This document shows, piece after piece, positions 45,351 to 56,968 of a stretch of DNA of 64,000 nt. Every line of letters starts with the position of its first letter. The first letter of the stretch is position 1. Under the pieces are notes generated by a model, which saw only the letters and a list, made by a program, of their open reading frames with translations, was not told where the DNA came from and did no database searches. A program made the translations under genes and the position numbers. Location of the stretch: positions 53,586,166 to 53,650,165 of the forward strand of contig OX439044.1 of NCBI GenBank assembly GCA_949317995.1, written 5' to 3'. This DNA is from Acholoe squamosa (lineage: Eukaryota > Annelida > Polychaeta > Phyllodocida > Polynoidae).

Positions 45351-46853
45351 GCGTCACAAGTTGGTATAGAACCATTGGAGGCATGATTGAATATTAACCT
45401 CTATTAGATAATAATTGGTGAATACCATTAATAACTGTCCTTATGTACCTTGTACTATTGTTGTATTTGTGTATCATAAATTAACCACATTGCTATGTAT
45501 ATAGAATACCACACAGGGCCCTCATGGCATACTCTCATGTTTCTCCACATGCATGTGCCCCTTTTGTGCCTTACATTGCAAGCCCCTGCCCATCATGAAT
45601 GTACCTTCTTGAAATAGCAGGCGATATGATTTATATACGACAGAACAGTAACTGTTGTTTAATGTGGAATTTGATGTTGAGTATGAATGAATAGCGTGCA
45701 TAAAAAGCCTAACAAAATACAATAATGAGTGTAGGCATCCGCCTTAGGGACGAGTCATTGATTGCCAGGCTGGGCAAGCGTTCACTCTGGCGAGTCAAAA
45801 CTGAATATGGGCGATTAAATGGTTGGGGGGAGGGGAGTACAAAATCAGTCCTTAGACTTAGTGGGGGTATTGTAATAACTTTCACCATATTGGTGTGGAT
45901 CAGAAAAAAAAACCTTTCCAGCTGGCAATAAATGACTTGTCCCTGAGAGCTGGACGCCCATGGGAAAAAATAGAATGGTGGGGGTGCTGGTCTTACAAGA
46001 CTGGGGCTTCCCTAGCCCACTTAAAAGGGTCTATATCTACTCTTTCCTGTCCCTAGTGATGTGCGTGGTGCACATATGTGTGGGCACTAACACATTCCTC
46101 TGTGAAATTGTGTAATGTAGTTCTTTCCATGAATATGACCTTTAATATGTGTCAAAATGGCGTTGAACATCTATTACTCACTCACTCACTGAGTAAAAAA
46201 TGTCTCCCCACAGATGTTTTAAATCTTTGGCTTATACATATAGGCTACAAAAAAGTTTAGATTTATCAGCATTGACATCCTGAAGTTTTTGCTATTTTGT
46301 GAAATCTTCAGGATCTGCTGTTCCAATATACGTTAAAATCTGAAACTCTTCTGCCCGCATGGCTTTAACCCGAGTAAAAGGATTGTGATCTCATTATCAG
46401 ATTACTGACGAATAAAACAAACTAGCGTGTTCCGGAGTGTTTATTTATTGTTTAGTCTATCACCTCCAACTGCCAGTAGCATCTAGGATCAGGCATCTTT
46501 AGAATAAGTCAACAAACTCATCCCATTGGAAATAGCACACCGCGATGTGGCGGAACCCTCCCCCTCCCCATACACACAGCGTTTGTAAAAATAAAAGGAT
46601 AAAAGGAAAATGACCACTCCCCGCCACACAGTGAGGCACATGCATAATACTGTCTGACAAAAACCATTGTAAATGATTCCTGGTGCATAACTATTAATTG
46701 ATGTCACAACCTGTTAAGTCATAAATAACAGGGTATTGATAAATAATTAAATGTGTAATATCTTTATGTAATATATGTGATTGCATTGGCAAGTGACTAA
46801 AGTCTGAATAGATTGTCCCTGAGCCTATACTAGTAAGTAATATCAGTTTGTTG
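45351..46853. other. No gene seen; 3' flank of the FAD oxidoreductase
   Basis: AT-rich. A minus-strand AATAAATAAA run (plus-strand TTTATTTATT at about 46441-46450) could be a polyadenylation signal for the gene to the right. Confidence 0.4.
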
Positions 46854-49800
46854 TCATGTCTGTTGACTTGGCCTGAAGTACATCTTTGGGTCTGTAGGGA
46901 ATGAGCCAATGGGAGGCCCGTCTACAGATTGGAAGCTCGCTTTGAGGTTTGTGGCCGTTGTTTTGTTACCTGGAAGACACACATTATAAAATCATATATT
47001 GTATAATTGTGAAAAACCACCCTGGTGTTAATAGATTTGGAGGAGTAATCACATCCAAACTTTATACAAGATAGTCCCTTATTCGGATATTATTTTTGAT
47101 AGGCAAGAGATATTTCATTGACCCTTAACCCCTGTGCTTATTTGAGACTGGCACTTTTTCGCAACTTGACACTTAAACACAACAATACGGTACAGCATAA
47201 ATGCACTGAGAGATGAGGACTGCCATATTAGGTAAAAATCCTCCATTGGTCATTAGTAGTAATTTGTGGGGTATATCACAGTATCTTTACCTGAGTAATG
47301 TTTGTGGATTCTCTCTGCTAGCGCTAGTCCACTCAGTGCTGCCCCCTGAACGCACGGGCTGACAAGCCAGTCACCACACACCCCCACCTGGCAGTAGGCG
47401 TCAAACACACACCTAAAACAACAATACACATGTACATATATAGATGTCTAACAGGTCCCCACACACCCCCACCTGGCAGTAGGCGTCAAACACACACCTA
47501 CAACAACAATACACATGTACATATATAGATGTCTAACAGGTCCCCACACACCCCCACCTGGCAGTAGGCGTCAAACACACACCTACAACAACAATACACA
47601 TGTACATATATAGATGTCTAACAGGGCCCCACACGCCCCCACCTGGCAGTAGGCATCAAACACACACCTACAATAACAATACACATGTACATATATAAAT
47701 GTCTAACAGGTCCCCACACACCCCCACCTGGCAGTAGGCGTCAAACACACACCTACAACAACAATACACATGTACATATATAGATGTCTAACAGGGCCCC
47801 ACACGCCCCCATCTGGCAGTAGGCATCAAACACACACCTACAACAACAATATACATGTACATATATAGATGTCTAACAGGTCCCCACACACCCCCACCTG
47901 GCAGTAGGCATCAAACACACACCTACAATAACAATACACATGTACATATATAGATGTCTAACAGGTCCCCACACACCCCCACCTGGCACTAGGCGTCAAA
48001 CATACACCTAGAACAATATACATCTGCATGTTTGATATATGATATAAGAGGTCTCATGTTGAATTCATGAGACAACCTAAATCAATCCTTGCCCAGTATT
48101 TTTACTCATTTCATTAAAACTTGCCAAATGTTAAGAAATGGTGATATCGTCAGGTCATTGTCACAAGTCTATGACCATCTTTATAAATGATCATGAGTAG
48201 GGGCAATACTGAATAGGCCTACATGTAGTTACTGATATAGGGGCGCATGATGGTTTCAGGTTCATGGTCCTCGGTCATCATGCTGCACCAATGCAGTGCC
48301 GACAGGTACAATCACCAGCACCACATCGGTGCATTATGCCAAACCTTCTGAAGTAGGCATGATGCAACCCATGTGAAAAGACCTCAAGAGCTGCATTCAT
48401 ACATCATGACAACCCTATAATGCATAATGCATTAGTGCACTTAATAGTCCTTATACAGTTTTTAGAACAAACGTTTGATTATTTGTCTCACCTTGCAGGG
48501 TCCTTGAGCCTGTTGATTGGGACTGCAGCCCCCCATAGTTGCACCTTGGTGAAACATGGTTTTAGGGTGTCTCTCTTCTTCTTGATAATTCGTGCAAGCC
48601 CAGAGAGTAGTAACTCTGTCACTTGTGCTGCCTTCTTTGGTGGCACCATCTCCTGTGGTACTTTGTGAATCTTACCAAACGCTCTCGTGCTAAGCACCTG
48701 TGTAATTATATAGGTGGGTAAACTTGAATTTGACAACAGTTCTGGTCTTGTATATATATAGAAACATGGAATACATCCATGGTATAAATAAACAAGAAGG
48801 GCACATTTTGATCCCTAATCCCCCCTTTTCAAAAGAGATATCCATTCCTAATTAGTGTACTAAGATTCTATTTCTTTTGTTTCGTTCTTTCCTTCTACAT
48901 ACTTTTGATTCATATCTATGACAAATTCTTTTAGATCTGACTTTTTCCTTTGATAGGATGGCCTTTTTATACTTGCATTATTCCCTTATAATATCATTTT
49001 CTCCAAATAACATTCTATAAGATAAGTCCTGAGCTCTTATATTATATATAACTGACCGTCCAACATTCTGTTTGATCTCCTGTAGTTTTTCCATCCTTAG
49101 TTTTGAGTTTGGCAGTGTTATTAGCGATCCAGCTGATGTCGTGATCACCATCTACGTGTGCGCCCTGGTAGGGCACACGGAGAGGTTCAGGGAAGGCCAC
49201 AAGCAGCACCCATAGGGAACACAAGGTCATCTTATTGTTGTCCTTAGGTAGAAGGTGGTCAGAGAACCGCACCTGGAGGCATAAAATATTAGATATCAGG
49301 AGCTGATAAACCTATGGGAATGTGGGGAACTGGTTTCTCGTTTCGTTCTTTCTTTCTCTTTTTTTTACATCAATATCCACCCTTTTGCAATTATATTTTG
49401 TTTTTTAAGTTTTGTTGTTAGTCATTTCATTGAAAGTTCTCTTCAGCCAATTTTTCACTTGACACTATGATATTCAGTTCAGCAAATTTGCAATTATATT
49501 TTGTTTTTTAAGTTTTGTTGTTAGTCATTTCATTGAAAGTTCTCTTCAGCCAATTTTTCACTTGACACTATGATATTCAGTTCAGCAAATTCAAAATTTT
49601 CTCCACCAGTTTATCCCTTGCAGCCCAGATTCGTTTTGCTATCTTAATTAATATCAGCAATAGCACAATCATAAAACAATAGAATTTAATGCCAGTGCTG
49701 CTTACGGTTATCATCTATAGCCATAAATCCTTGATTAAAATTAAGAACAATTATTTCTTTTCAAATGAAACAGCAAGCCAACCTGAAGGAGGGAGTGGAC

Positions 49801-51795
49801 GTGGGGTGCCCCGGCGGCTGCCATGAGCCGGTCAGCACACTTGCCATTGTGGGCGATTACCAGGTAGTCGTAGAAGCCGAATGTGTCCACCCTCCACTTC
49901 TTTATATCTGACTGCCAGCTCACCTCACCTACCCACACTGGCCGCCGCACCTACAGCACAGAAAGACATGTATATCTAGTTTATCAACAGGAGAGCAAAT
50001 ATCTGTGGGGATATTTTTATAGCATGTGTAAAATTTGTACACTTGTAAGGTTTTAGGGACAGAATATACATTGTATTGTTTTCACGATATTAAGGGAGTG
50101 GTCATTTTTTAACAAAGGGGGGTTGGTGAAACTTTGTGCGTGCGCGCCGAAAACCTTTCTGTTCCCCCTCTATGGGGTCTGAAATTTTTCCGTCCCCCCT
50201 TTTATTCTAAAGTCGCAAGCGGGCTTTTTCGCTGAAAAGGGGCAAATTTTTTTTGTCCCCCCCTAGGAGGGGTCTGAAATTTTTTTGTCCCCCCCCAAAC
50301 CCACCAACCTCCCCCCCCTGTTGTTAAAAATGACCACTCCCTAAGAAGAAACTTTAGCAACCCAACCTCTTTTTCCATAATAATGAGCAGACTATCAGAA
50401 AGATATCTGTTATCTTTTGATAACACAATGCTTACCTCCACATGTTCTGCCAGGCATTTTGATATAGAGATCATGCCTGATGTCCCTATAAAGCATTGTT
50501 CATTATCGGGGTTCTTCTTGAAGGTCTTTGTCCGGTCTACGTGGCCGATGGGGCCATCCCACTGCCTGATGGCCCCCTTCTTGTGTAGAAAGGACACGAT
50601 ATTGGCAAACTGTGGGTCACTGACTGTGAAGTATTGGCATGAATGGTCAAAGACATGGTTTTGGCCATTGATACGGATATCACGACTTGAGCAACGACCT
50701 CCCACTGAATTCTTTCCTGAAGTTAAATGAAGTAAAAATATAAGTTTCATTACATGGAGGATGTTTCAAATGATCGAAAAGTTTGTTACATGTACATATT
50801 GTGTTCAGGTGACTGTAGCACACTACTGTCTAGGGTAGGCTCTTATGTAACCATCATAAATTACTCTGTACAGCTCTCGTAGCAGTAAAACCATGCATGT
50901 TGCCCTAAAGCGGCATCAGAGTCAAAGCTCCACAGCAGTTTGAAGTATGTGAAATTTTGAAGTATTTTAGTCAATATTAACTAATGTAGAAAGGTATTTC
51001 CTTTGGTTAACTCTTGAAGGGCGAAACAAAAAGGTAATCCTGGTGGTGGGAACGGCCTCTGAAAAAAGTGTAGTTCCCAGAGGACGAGCCTATTTTCAAT
51101 TCGTATACAAATCCTATAAAATGGGTGTCGACTATGGTCGACGCTATAGGCCTACCATGGTGTCAACTATAGTCGACACTAGGCCTACCATGGTGTCAAC
51201 TATAGACGACACTAGACCTACCATGGTGTTAACTATAGTCGACACTAGGCCTACCATGGTGTCAACTATAGTCGACACTAGGCCTACCATGGTGTCAACT
51301 ATAGACGACACTAGGCTTATCATGGTGTCCACTCTAGTCGATGCTAGCCCTCAATGGTTTAACCAGAGACCTTATAGGACTCAGTATGGAGGCCTAGTGG
51401 AGCGTCCATCTTGAATTTCGCTGGTTGAGGTAAAACCAACTGATAAGACATACCATGATGGGTACCTTGTCCCTGGTTAACAGCTACTTCCAGGGACATG
51501 CTGGTCCCATCTTATCAGTTCATATCAGTGTGTGTCGCCGGAACCAGCTCCAGACCAGCTAGTGGCCAATATACCACTAACGTTCCTGTCTCTGGTTTAA
51601 CCTACTATGCTCGACCTAGCTAGATTTCACATTGTAGGTCTCCTATCTGTCTATAGAGATCTATAAAAAATGGACTTTACCTGTATCAAATACTGTGACG
51701 TTGGTGATACCAAGCTGTGTGAGTCTGACTGCATTCACCAGTCCTGATATACCCCCTCCGATAACCGCAACAGACGGGGATGTGGGAGTTGACAT
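46854..51795 (-). CDS. Renalase-like FAD-dependent oxidoreductase, 7 exons, complete
   Basis: Exons in transcript order: 51681-51795, 50436-50716, 49783-49950, 49057-49272, 48492-48697, 47291-47412, 46854-46969. All borders are GT/AG and phases agree, giving about 407 residues. The N-terminus carries the dinucleotide-binding motif VAVIGGGISGLVNAVRL, followed by VGGRCSSR and FDHSCQYFTVSDPQF, both typical of renalase and related amine-oxidase-fold proteins. The C-terminus has VGVCGDWLVSPCVQGAALSG, the second FAD-contacting GD block. It should bind FAD and oxidise a small substrate; which one is unknown. Human renalase is shorter (about 340). A signal peptide is not obvious. Introns hold minisatellites and a foldback. 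Confidence 0.92.
47373..48020. repeat. 85-bp minisatellite copying an exon 6 edge and splice acceptor
   Basis: CCCCCACCTG recurs at 47381, 47466, 47551, 47636, 47721, 47806 (ATCTG variant), 47891 and 47976, an exact 85-bp period. The copy at 47381 is within exon 6 of the FAD oxidoreductase; the other seven lie upstream of it in the intron (transcript sense). Each unit is about 40 nt of exon start plus about 45 nt of intron end, including TTGTAG or TTTTAG acceptors. Confidence 0.95.
49387..49592. repeat. 103-bp tandem duplication in an intron
   Basis: Two copies of GCAATTATATTTTGTTTTTT through GATATTCAGTTCAGCAAATT in direct succession, identical by eye, so a recent duplication. Confidence 0.9.
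50093..50343. mobile_element. 250-bp foldback in intron 2 of the FAD oxidoreductase
   Basis: AAGGGAGTGGTCATTTTTTA on the left matches TAAAAATGACCACTCCCT on the right; TTAACAA and TTGTTAA extend the arms. The interior has C runs and GTCCCCCC motifs. A related half-terminus is at 54348. Confidence 0.8.
51122..51355. repeat. 33-bp minisatellite in intron 1 of the FAD oxidoreductase
   Basis: The unit is CTACCATGGTGTCAACTATA plus GTCGACACTAGGC, about seven copies, with AGTCGACA alternating with AGACGACA. The 33-bp period gives open 11-residue repeats on both strands, which I do not regard as genes. Confidence 0.95.
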
Positions 51796-52800
51796 GATGC
51801 TGGTGATATGTGACTCCTCCTGAAATAAAAATGCTTAAATCATTTACACACCTGCTTAACTTAAGAATTGACTTAGATTTTCATCTGGTACACAAAAACC
51901 ATGTTAGCTATGTTTTCCATAGATACTACATTAGACATCAATTGATGGCCAAATGTGTGACTAAGCATGTATATGCATCAGTCACATAGGGAGGGCAGAA
52001 AAGATAGACAATGACTTATTTACTATTACTTATTCAATTGAAGCCATTTAATTAGGCACTCTAAAGACACACACCACTGCCCTCAAATAACAGGCATAGG
52101 CACCACTCTAAAATTGGCTCCCTAATGCCTACCTGATATGGGCATTAAGGTTTTCATCATTCCTCAGGTGCTATTAAAGATATCAGAACAGATCATTGGG
52201 CATGATATATGTATCGTGGGCCTGTCGCAGATGTCCATGCATAAGAACTGCATTATAATAGTAAAGTTATCACTGATAGTCTAAAATTGTGAGAATGCCT
52301 TTTATTGATAGCCAGCTTCATTCCCTGGACCATGAGTCGGAAAAAATCTCAAATGACAATTTTTCTGATGCGGGTGATGATGAAAAACAGGTTTTTTTGG
52401 AGACAGTCTTGCAAACAGATCAGATGGGCCTAGGCTATAGTAGGGACTTGCATGATTTTTTTTTAATTGTTTGAAACATTTGATTATGGGCCCTATCCTG
52501 TAGAGCTTGTTGCCAGCATTTCAGATCTGTTTAGATTGTCTTTCTACTGTATATAGTTCCTGAGCAATCTTAATCTAAGATCCAAAATTGATGGACATTC
52601 GATCCCCATTGACACAATGGTTAAGCTGATAAGAGGACTTTTATCAAAATGGAATCCAGATAGGACCAGAATAGACAGAGGAAAGAGGTTTTTTTAACAT
52701 AACTCAGTCAATAATTCATATTTTTGCATGAAATTTTCAATATATATTATTCAGATATCGTGCCCTTGTTCCTCCATTTCACCTGTGACCTATTTATGAT
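51796..52800. promoter_or_regulatory. 5' flank of the FAD oxidoreductase
   Basis: The region upstream of ATG 51795 (minus strand) must hold the 5' UTR and promoter. No TATA box or start site could be assigned by eye, and no other gene is seen. Confidence 0.35.
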
Positions 52801-53453
52801 TGACCTTTGACCTAATTAACTAGGTCAATTTGTTCAAACTATGATAACTACCAGAGGTTTCTCATAATTTGTGTACTTGCCATCAGAATTAACATTTATC
52901 CTACTGATAAATGATGGTGTATGATAGTAAGGTCAACCTCCATGAACCTATAATTGACCTTTGACCTTCAAGGTCAGGCTATGAAGCCAAAACATAGCTA
53001 AGTACCTGAACACAATGGACCTGTTGAGATGAGAATCTGTATGCTCCCTAATGTATTCTCATTTATCAGAATTCTCATGCATGTTATATATCTTGACCTT
53101 AAATTTGACCTTTGACCTGATTAATCCATGCATGACCTAATTAGTCATATTGACCTAACTAATCATATTGTTTACTCGCAATTCATAGGAAATTGCAGAT
53201 ATAACACTGAATTTTTGCATGAAGCACTAACAGCAAGAGGTACATATTTTGATACCTATCAAGTTTGTGTGTATTGACCTTTGACCTAGTAAAATAAGGT
53301 CAATCCATAAATAGGTCAACCTAGTTGAAATAGGGCAAGTCGAAATGCGGATTACCAGGGAAAGGTAAATTGTAATAACTTCTTCACTAGGGTCTTGACT
53401 AATAAATGTCTTTGACAAAAGTCAATGTGTTTGTGTACATTGACCTTTGACCT
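52801..53453. promoter_or_regulatory. Cluster of five exact DR1-type nuclear receptor motifs
   Basis: TGACCTTTGACCT occurs exactly at 52801, 52955, 53106, 53275 and 53441; its complement is AGGTCAAAGGTCA, the DR1 consensus bound by HNF4-type and RXR-heterodimer receptors. Extra single half-sites (AGGTCA, TGACCT) lie between. Spacings are 154, 151, 169 and 166 bp. The cluster lies 1.0-1.7 kb upstream of the FAD oxidoreductase start. It may be a degenerate tandem repeat in which this motif is the best-kept part; binding is inference. Confidence 0.5.
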
Positions 53454-53670
53454 AGAAGTATATGTCCATTTCTGAATAAATTTGACCTAGAAGAGAAGGT
53501 CAATTATTACTGTGGGCCAGTATAGTATGGCTTTTATTTTGATACTACCATGTTGAATAGAAGGGCTCCATAGGAGCCACTCAATAATTAATCCCCTGGA
53601 ATTCGAAGGGGAGACATGCTTTACTAATACACTACAGCATAAATAATAGAACAAATGTAAAAGAGAACAG

Positions 53671-53802
53671 CATTTCCCTTAGATGTGTTTTACACCCCTC
53701 AGAAGTGTGAGAGGGTGTGAAGGCATCAAAGTGAGCATTTCTCTTAGATGTGTTCACACCCCTCAGAAGTGTGAGTGGGTGTGAAGCCATCATAAGCACC
53801 GT
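53671..53802. repeat. Tandem duplication, unit about 75 bp
   Basis: CTTAGATGTGTT, ACACCCCTCAGAAGTGTGAG and GGGTGTGAAG occur twice in succession with small differences. Confidence 0.85.
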
Positions 53803-54347
53803 TTCTTTTAAAACAACATCAAAGGGATGTTAATATATCTATAATATACACTTTATCTTATGCCCATAGAATGGCTCAGTCCCTATACTATGCTATAGTC
53901 CCAGTGTCTAGGTTGCCTGCACTGAAGCTGCATTGACAAGGGTAAACTGTTATGGCTGGGGCTTCGTTGGGCTTATTCCTTCAGACTTGAAATTTGCAGG
54001 GAATATACTTAGGATATGTAGGAACACAACTATGTAGGTGAACTTTGGTGAACCTTTTTTTCTTTCTTAATTTTGGTCATTTTAAAATAAAAAAATAAAT
54101 TCAAAAACCACGACCATACAGAAATATTATATATCAAATATACACCTCTCATTGTAATCGCCTAATTCTAAGCTTCAATTTGGTATATTAACTTTTATTC
54201 TAGCCCAAATATTAAGCCCTCCAGCCCCTATCATCTGCTGCTTGTACTGTAGCAGCATGGAAAGTTGTTTTGATAACAGTAACAGCGCTACACGCAGTGC
54301 GGACGCGGCAGTGGTTTATGCAAGTGCCTAGCTATAGCTATAAAAAG

Positions 54348-54785
54348 GGAGTGCGCATTTTTTAACAACAGGGGGATGGTGGGTTTGCACGGAGACAGCC
54401 TCATAGGGGGTCTAGATGGGGGTCCCCATGTCACATGTCGGCTTTAAGAAAAGGCCATGTCACATGTCACTGAGCTTCATGTCACATGTTAAGGAAAGGC
54501 CATACCCAGGGGTCTAGATGGGGGGTCCCCATGTCACATGTCGATTTTAAGAAAAGGCCATGTCACATGTCACTAAATTTCTATTTCCCCATGTCCCTGT
54601 CACTAAGCTCCATGTCACATGTCGATTTTAAGGAAAGGAGGTCATGTCTCATGTCACTAACTTTTTCATTTTCCATGTCCTTGTCACTAAGCTCCATGTC
54701 ACATGTCGATTTTAAGAAATGGCCATGTCACCCTGTCGAATTTAGGGGTCTAGACCCATATACCTGGTATGTCATATGTCACTAA
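54348..54785. repeat. Half foldback end followed by a CATGTCACATGTC minisatellite
   Basis: AGGGAGTGCGCATTTTTTAA at 54348 resembles the terminus at 50093. From about 54427 CATGTCACATGTCGATTTTA, AGAAAAGGC and CATGTCACTAAG units repeat irregularly to 54785. No matching right terminus was found. Confidence 0.7.
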
Positions 54786-55171
54786 CTTATAGACAGGGGG
54801 TATTTACCATACTAGAGAAAAGTACTAAGGTATCCAAAATAAAGCCCCAGCTGCACCTTATAAGCTTACTTCAATGCTAGGTGTGTCTTTAATATATGCG
54901 GGGCCCAACCTTGGTGAAGGTTGTTGAGGCACTACATGTCCCTGAGCACCACATTCTGAGGGTTTACACTTGAAATGGTGCATTCTGATGCATTCTAATT
55001 GAACAGGGATAGGAAACATGTTTTTATTCAGATTTGGGCATATAATGTTTGGGGGGTTGGGGGCTTGGCCCCTAATGAAATTCTGAAATTTAAGGCTGGA
55101 AATGGTGTATTTCTCAGGGATTCTGGGACACCTTTTCCATCCCACCCCACCCCCAAAAAGAAGCAAAACAG

Positions 55172-55172
55172 C

Positions 55173-55209
<37 letters not shown>
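55172..55209. repeat. (AAC)n microsatellite
   Basis: About twelve AAC triplets. A poly-T/G/C stretch at 55373-55431 follows 160 bp later. Confidence 0.95.
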
Positions 55210-55539
55210 TGAAATTCAATACCGGTACTTGAAGCAGTACATTCTGATTGCATTTTTACAACCATACTATTGACAAAATGGAATCTCAGTAGACCAAACA
55301 AAGCACAAGATATCTGGTGCCTCATGTTTAGGCCCCTTTTGAGGCTTTTCCCCTTTTTCTCCCTTTTCCCTCTTCTTCTTCTTTTTTTTTTTTTGTGGTG
55401 GGGGGGGGGGGCTGGCCTCCTCCCCCCCCCTTGATCCGTCAATGATCACAAGCATCCACAAGCGGAAGGAGGTAGGCCTATGCCTGCAACATCATCCCTC
55501 GTCAAAGTCCCAAGTCTATACTACTTACAAGGGTTAAAG

Positions 55540-56040
55540 GGCTACAGCGCTAGATCACCTGTGCGGTAATGTCTATAACCATTACAAAAACAACTCCAGA
55601 TGGCGCCAGAGCTTTGTCCGACTGTCTGCGACTAAAGCCGTCAACGAATGAATCGTCGTGTGGAAGAAAATGAAGAATACGCAGCCTACCTATCAGTTCC
55701 CTTGGAGTTCCTTAGTTCTTGGACGAGAATCTGTCACCTAGCATCCGCTGGTTGTATGGAGAATGTACACGAGGGAAGGGGAGAGAGGAACAAAGGCCGT
55801 CATCACCTTGTTATCAAAACATCTCTGCAAAGTGGTTAGAGCTCCGCGAAGCAGTAGCACCACGCCCACCTTCAACCCGATACAACGGGACCGGATAACA
55901 GACGCCGCGGCAACGCAGGCGGAAGACGCTGGCTTTGGGTAAGGGCTGCAGACCTGGGACTGCACCACGAACCGAGCCAAGACCTCTGGGTCTTGGCTGC
56001 ATCCCAGATGCTGCATGCGATTGTCCATGAGTTGTGGTTT
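55540..56040 (+). other. Possible 5' exon or promoter zone of the ankyrin gene
   Basis: This stretch has higher GC and more CpG than its surroundings and lies about 1 kb upstream of the ankyrin-repeat coding exon, whose 5' UTR seems to begin at an acceptor (TCTCCATTACAG, to about 56898). A short ATG frame at 55648 may be chance. No donor was fixed with confidence. Confidence 0.25.
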
Positions 56041-56150
56041 AGGCCCAGGAATTTATATACCTAGGTATATGCTTTTTAGTTTTAGGCCTGGCTTTAATAT
56101 AGAACAACCATATCATATGGCATATGCATAGGCCCTAGCTATTGAACCAT

Positions 56151-56294
56151 GGGGCCATCCATAAATGACGTCATGAAAAACTTGACCATTTTTGACCCCC
56201 CCCCTCCCCCCTCGTCATGTTTTTGCCAATTTTGCAATGCTAGACCAGATCCCCCCTGCCCCCCTCCAGCATGACGTCATTTGTGGATGGCCCC
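56151..56294. mobile_element. 144-bp MITE with GGGGCCATCCATAAATGACG ends
   Basis: GGGGCCATCC...AATGACGTCATG at the left is matched by CATGACGTCATT...GGATGGCCCC at the right. CAT flanks both sides, consistent with a 3-bp target duplication. C runs fill the interior. Confidence 0.8.
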
Positions 56295-56968
56295 CATCGC
56301 CACAACTGGGGTACGTTCAACAAATACGTCACTGCTTAGGAGGTGGGAGGGGGGGCTTTTTGTTCCGGTGACAAGCCTATATATGTTCTATAGAAAAACA
56401 GGGACAAGGGGGTAGGTTGGTCATGAAAAATGCAAAAAGAAAAGTGACATAATTAATGAACGTTCTCCAGGAACGTTCCCCTACAGGTGACAAATTAAGT
56501 TTGATCCGTAAAACCTATTGCAAGATTTGGATGGAGGCCCTCATGCTTGTAGCCTGTACTTTTATGAAAAGAATAGGCACTAGGATGAATGAGGCTATGA
56601 GAGAAAGGCCTCTTAACACAGTGTGTTAATTATATTCTTTCCAATTTCCTCTCACTCTTTTGCACTATGTTTTTAAAAAGAAAAATATTACCGTACATTG
56701 GAACACAGATCATATGTGGCATAATTAGTAGAATCAAAAGTTGGGAGGTGTATAAGAATTTTTATGGTTGGACTGCTTTAAACATTTAGAATACATGTAG
56801 GCTACCTATGTCTAGCTTATCTTTAGTAACTCATCGTTGTGATCAGATAAAAAAGAAACCAACAACTCAACATCATCGTTTTATTTCTCCATTACAGGCT
56901 TAGGACTGGTGATGCAGCACAGTAACTAATCTGCAAATTTATTATAAACTTTATGGCTCAATACCAGA

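Noticed and set aside
44674-45384. 236-codon minus-strand frame with a 20-residue repeat
   Set aside because: It is a direct translation of the 60-bp minisatellite and lacks splice, start or domain support.
47373-48020. CRISPR-like array
   Set aside because: The 85-bp units are repeated throughout, without unique spacers, and the DNA is plainly eukaryotic. The same holds for the 38-, 60- and 102-bp arrays.
50202-50750. Single 182-codon frame covering exon 2 of the FAD oxidoreductase
   Set aside because: The frame runs past a good donor (GTAAGC at 50435) into the intron and a foldback. Only 50436-50716 is exon.
51043-51414. Frame with TMVSTIVDTRP repeats
   Set aside because: It is a 33-bp minisatellite inside an intron; both strands are open, and the unit has no protein-like bias.
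54999-55232. Frame ending in an Asn run
   Set aside because: It is an (AAC)n microsatellite with no splice or domain support.
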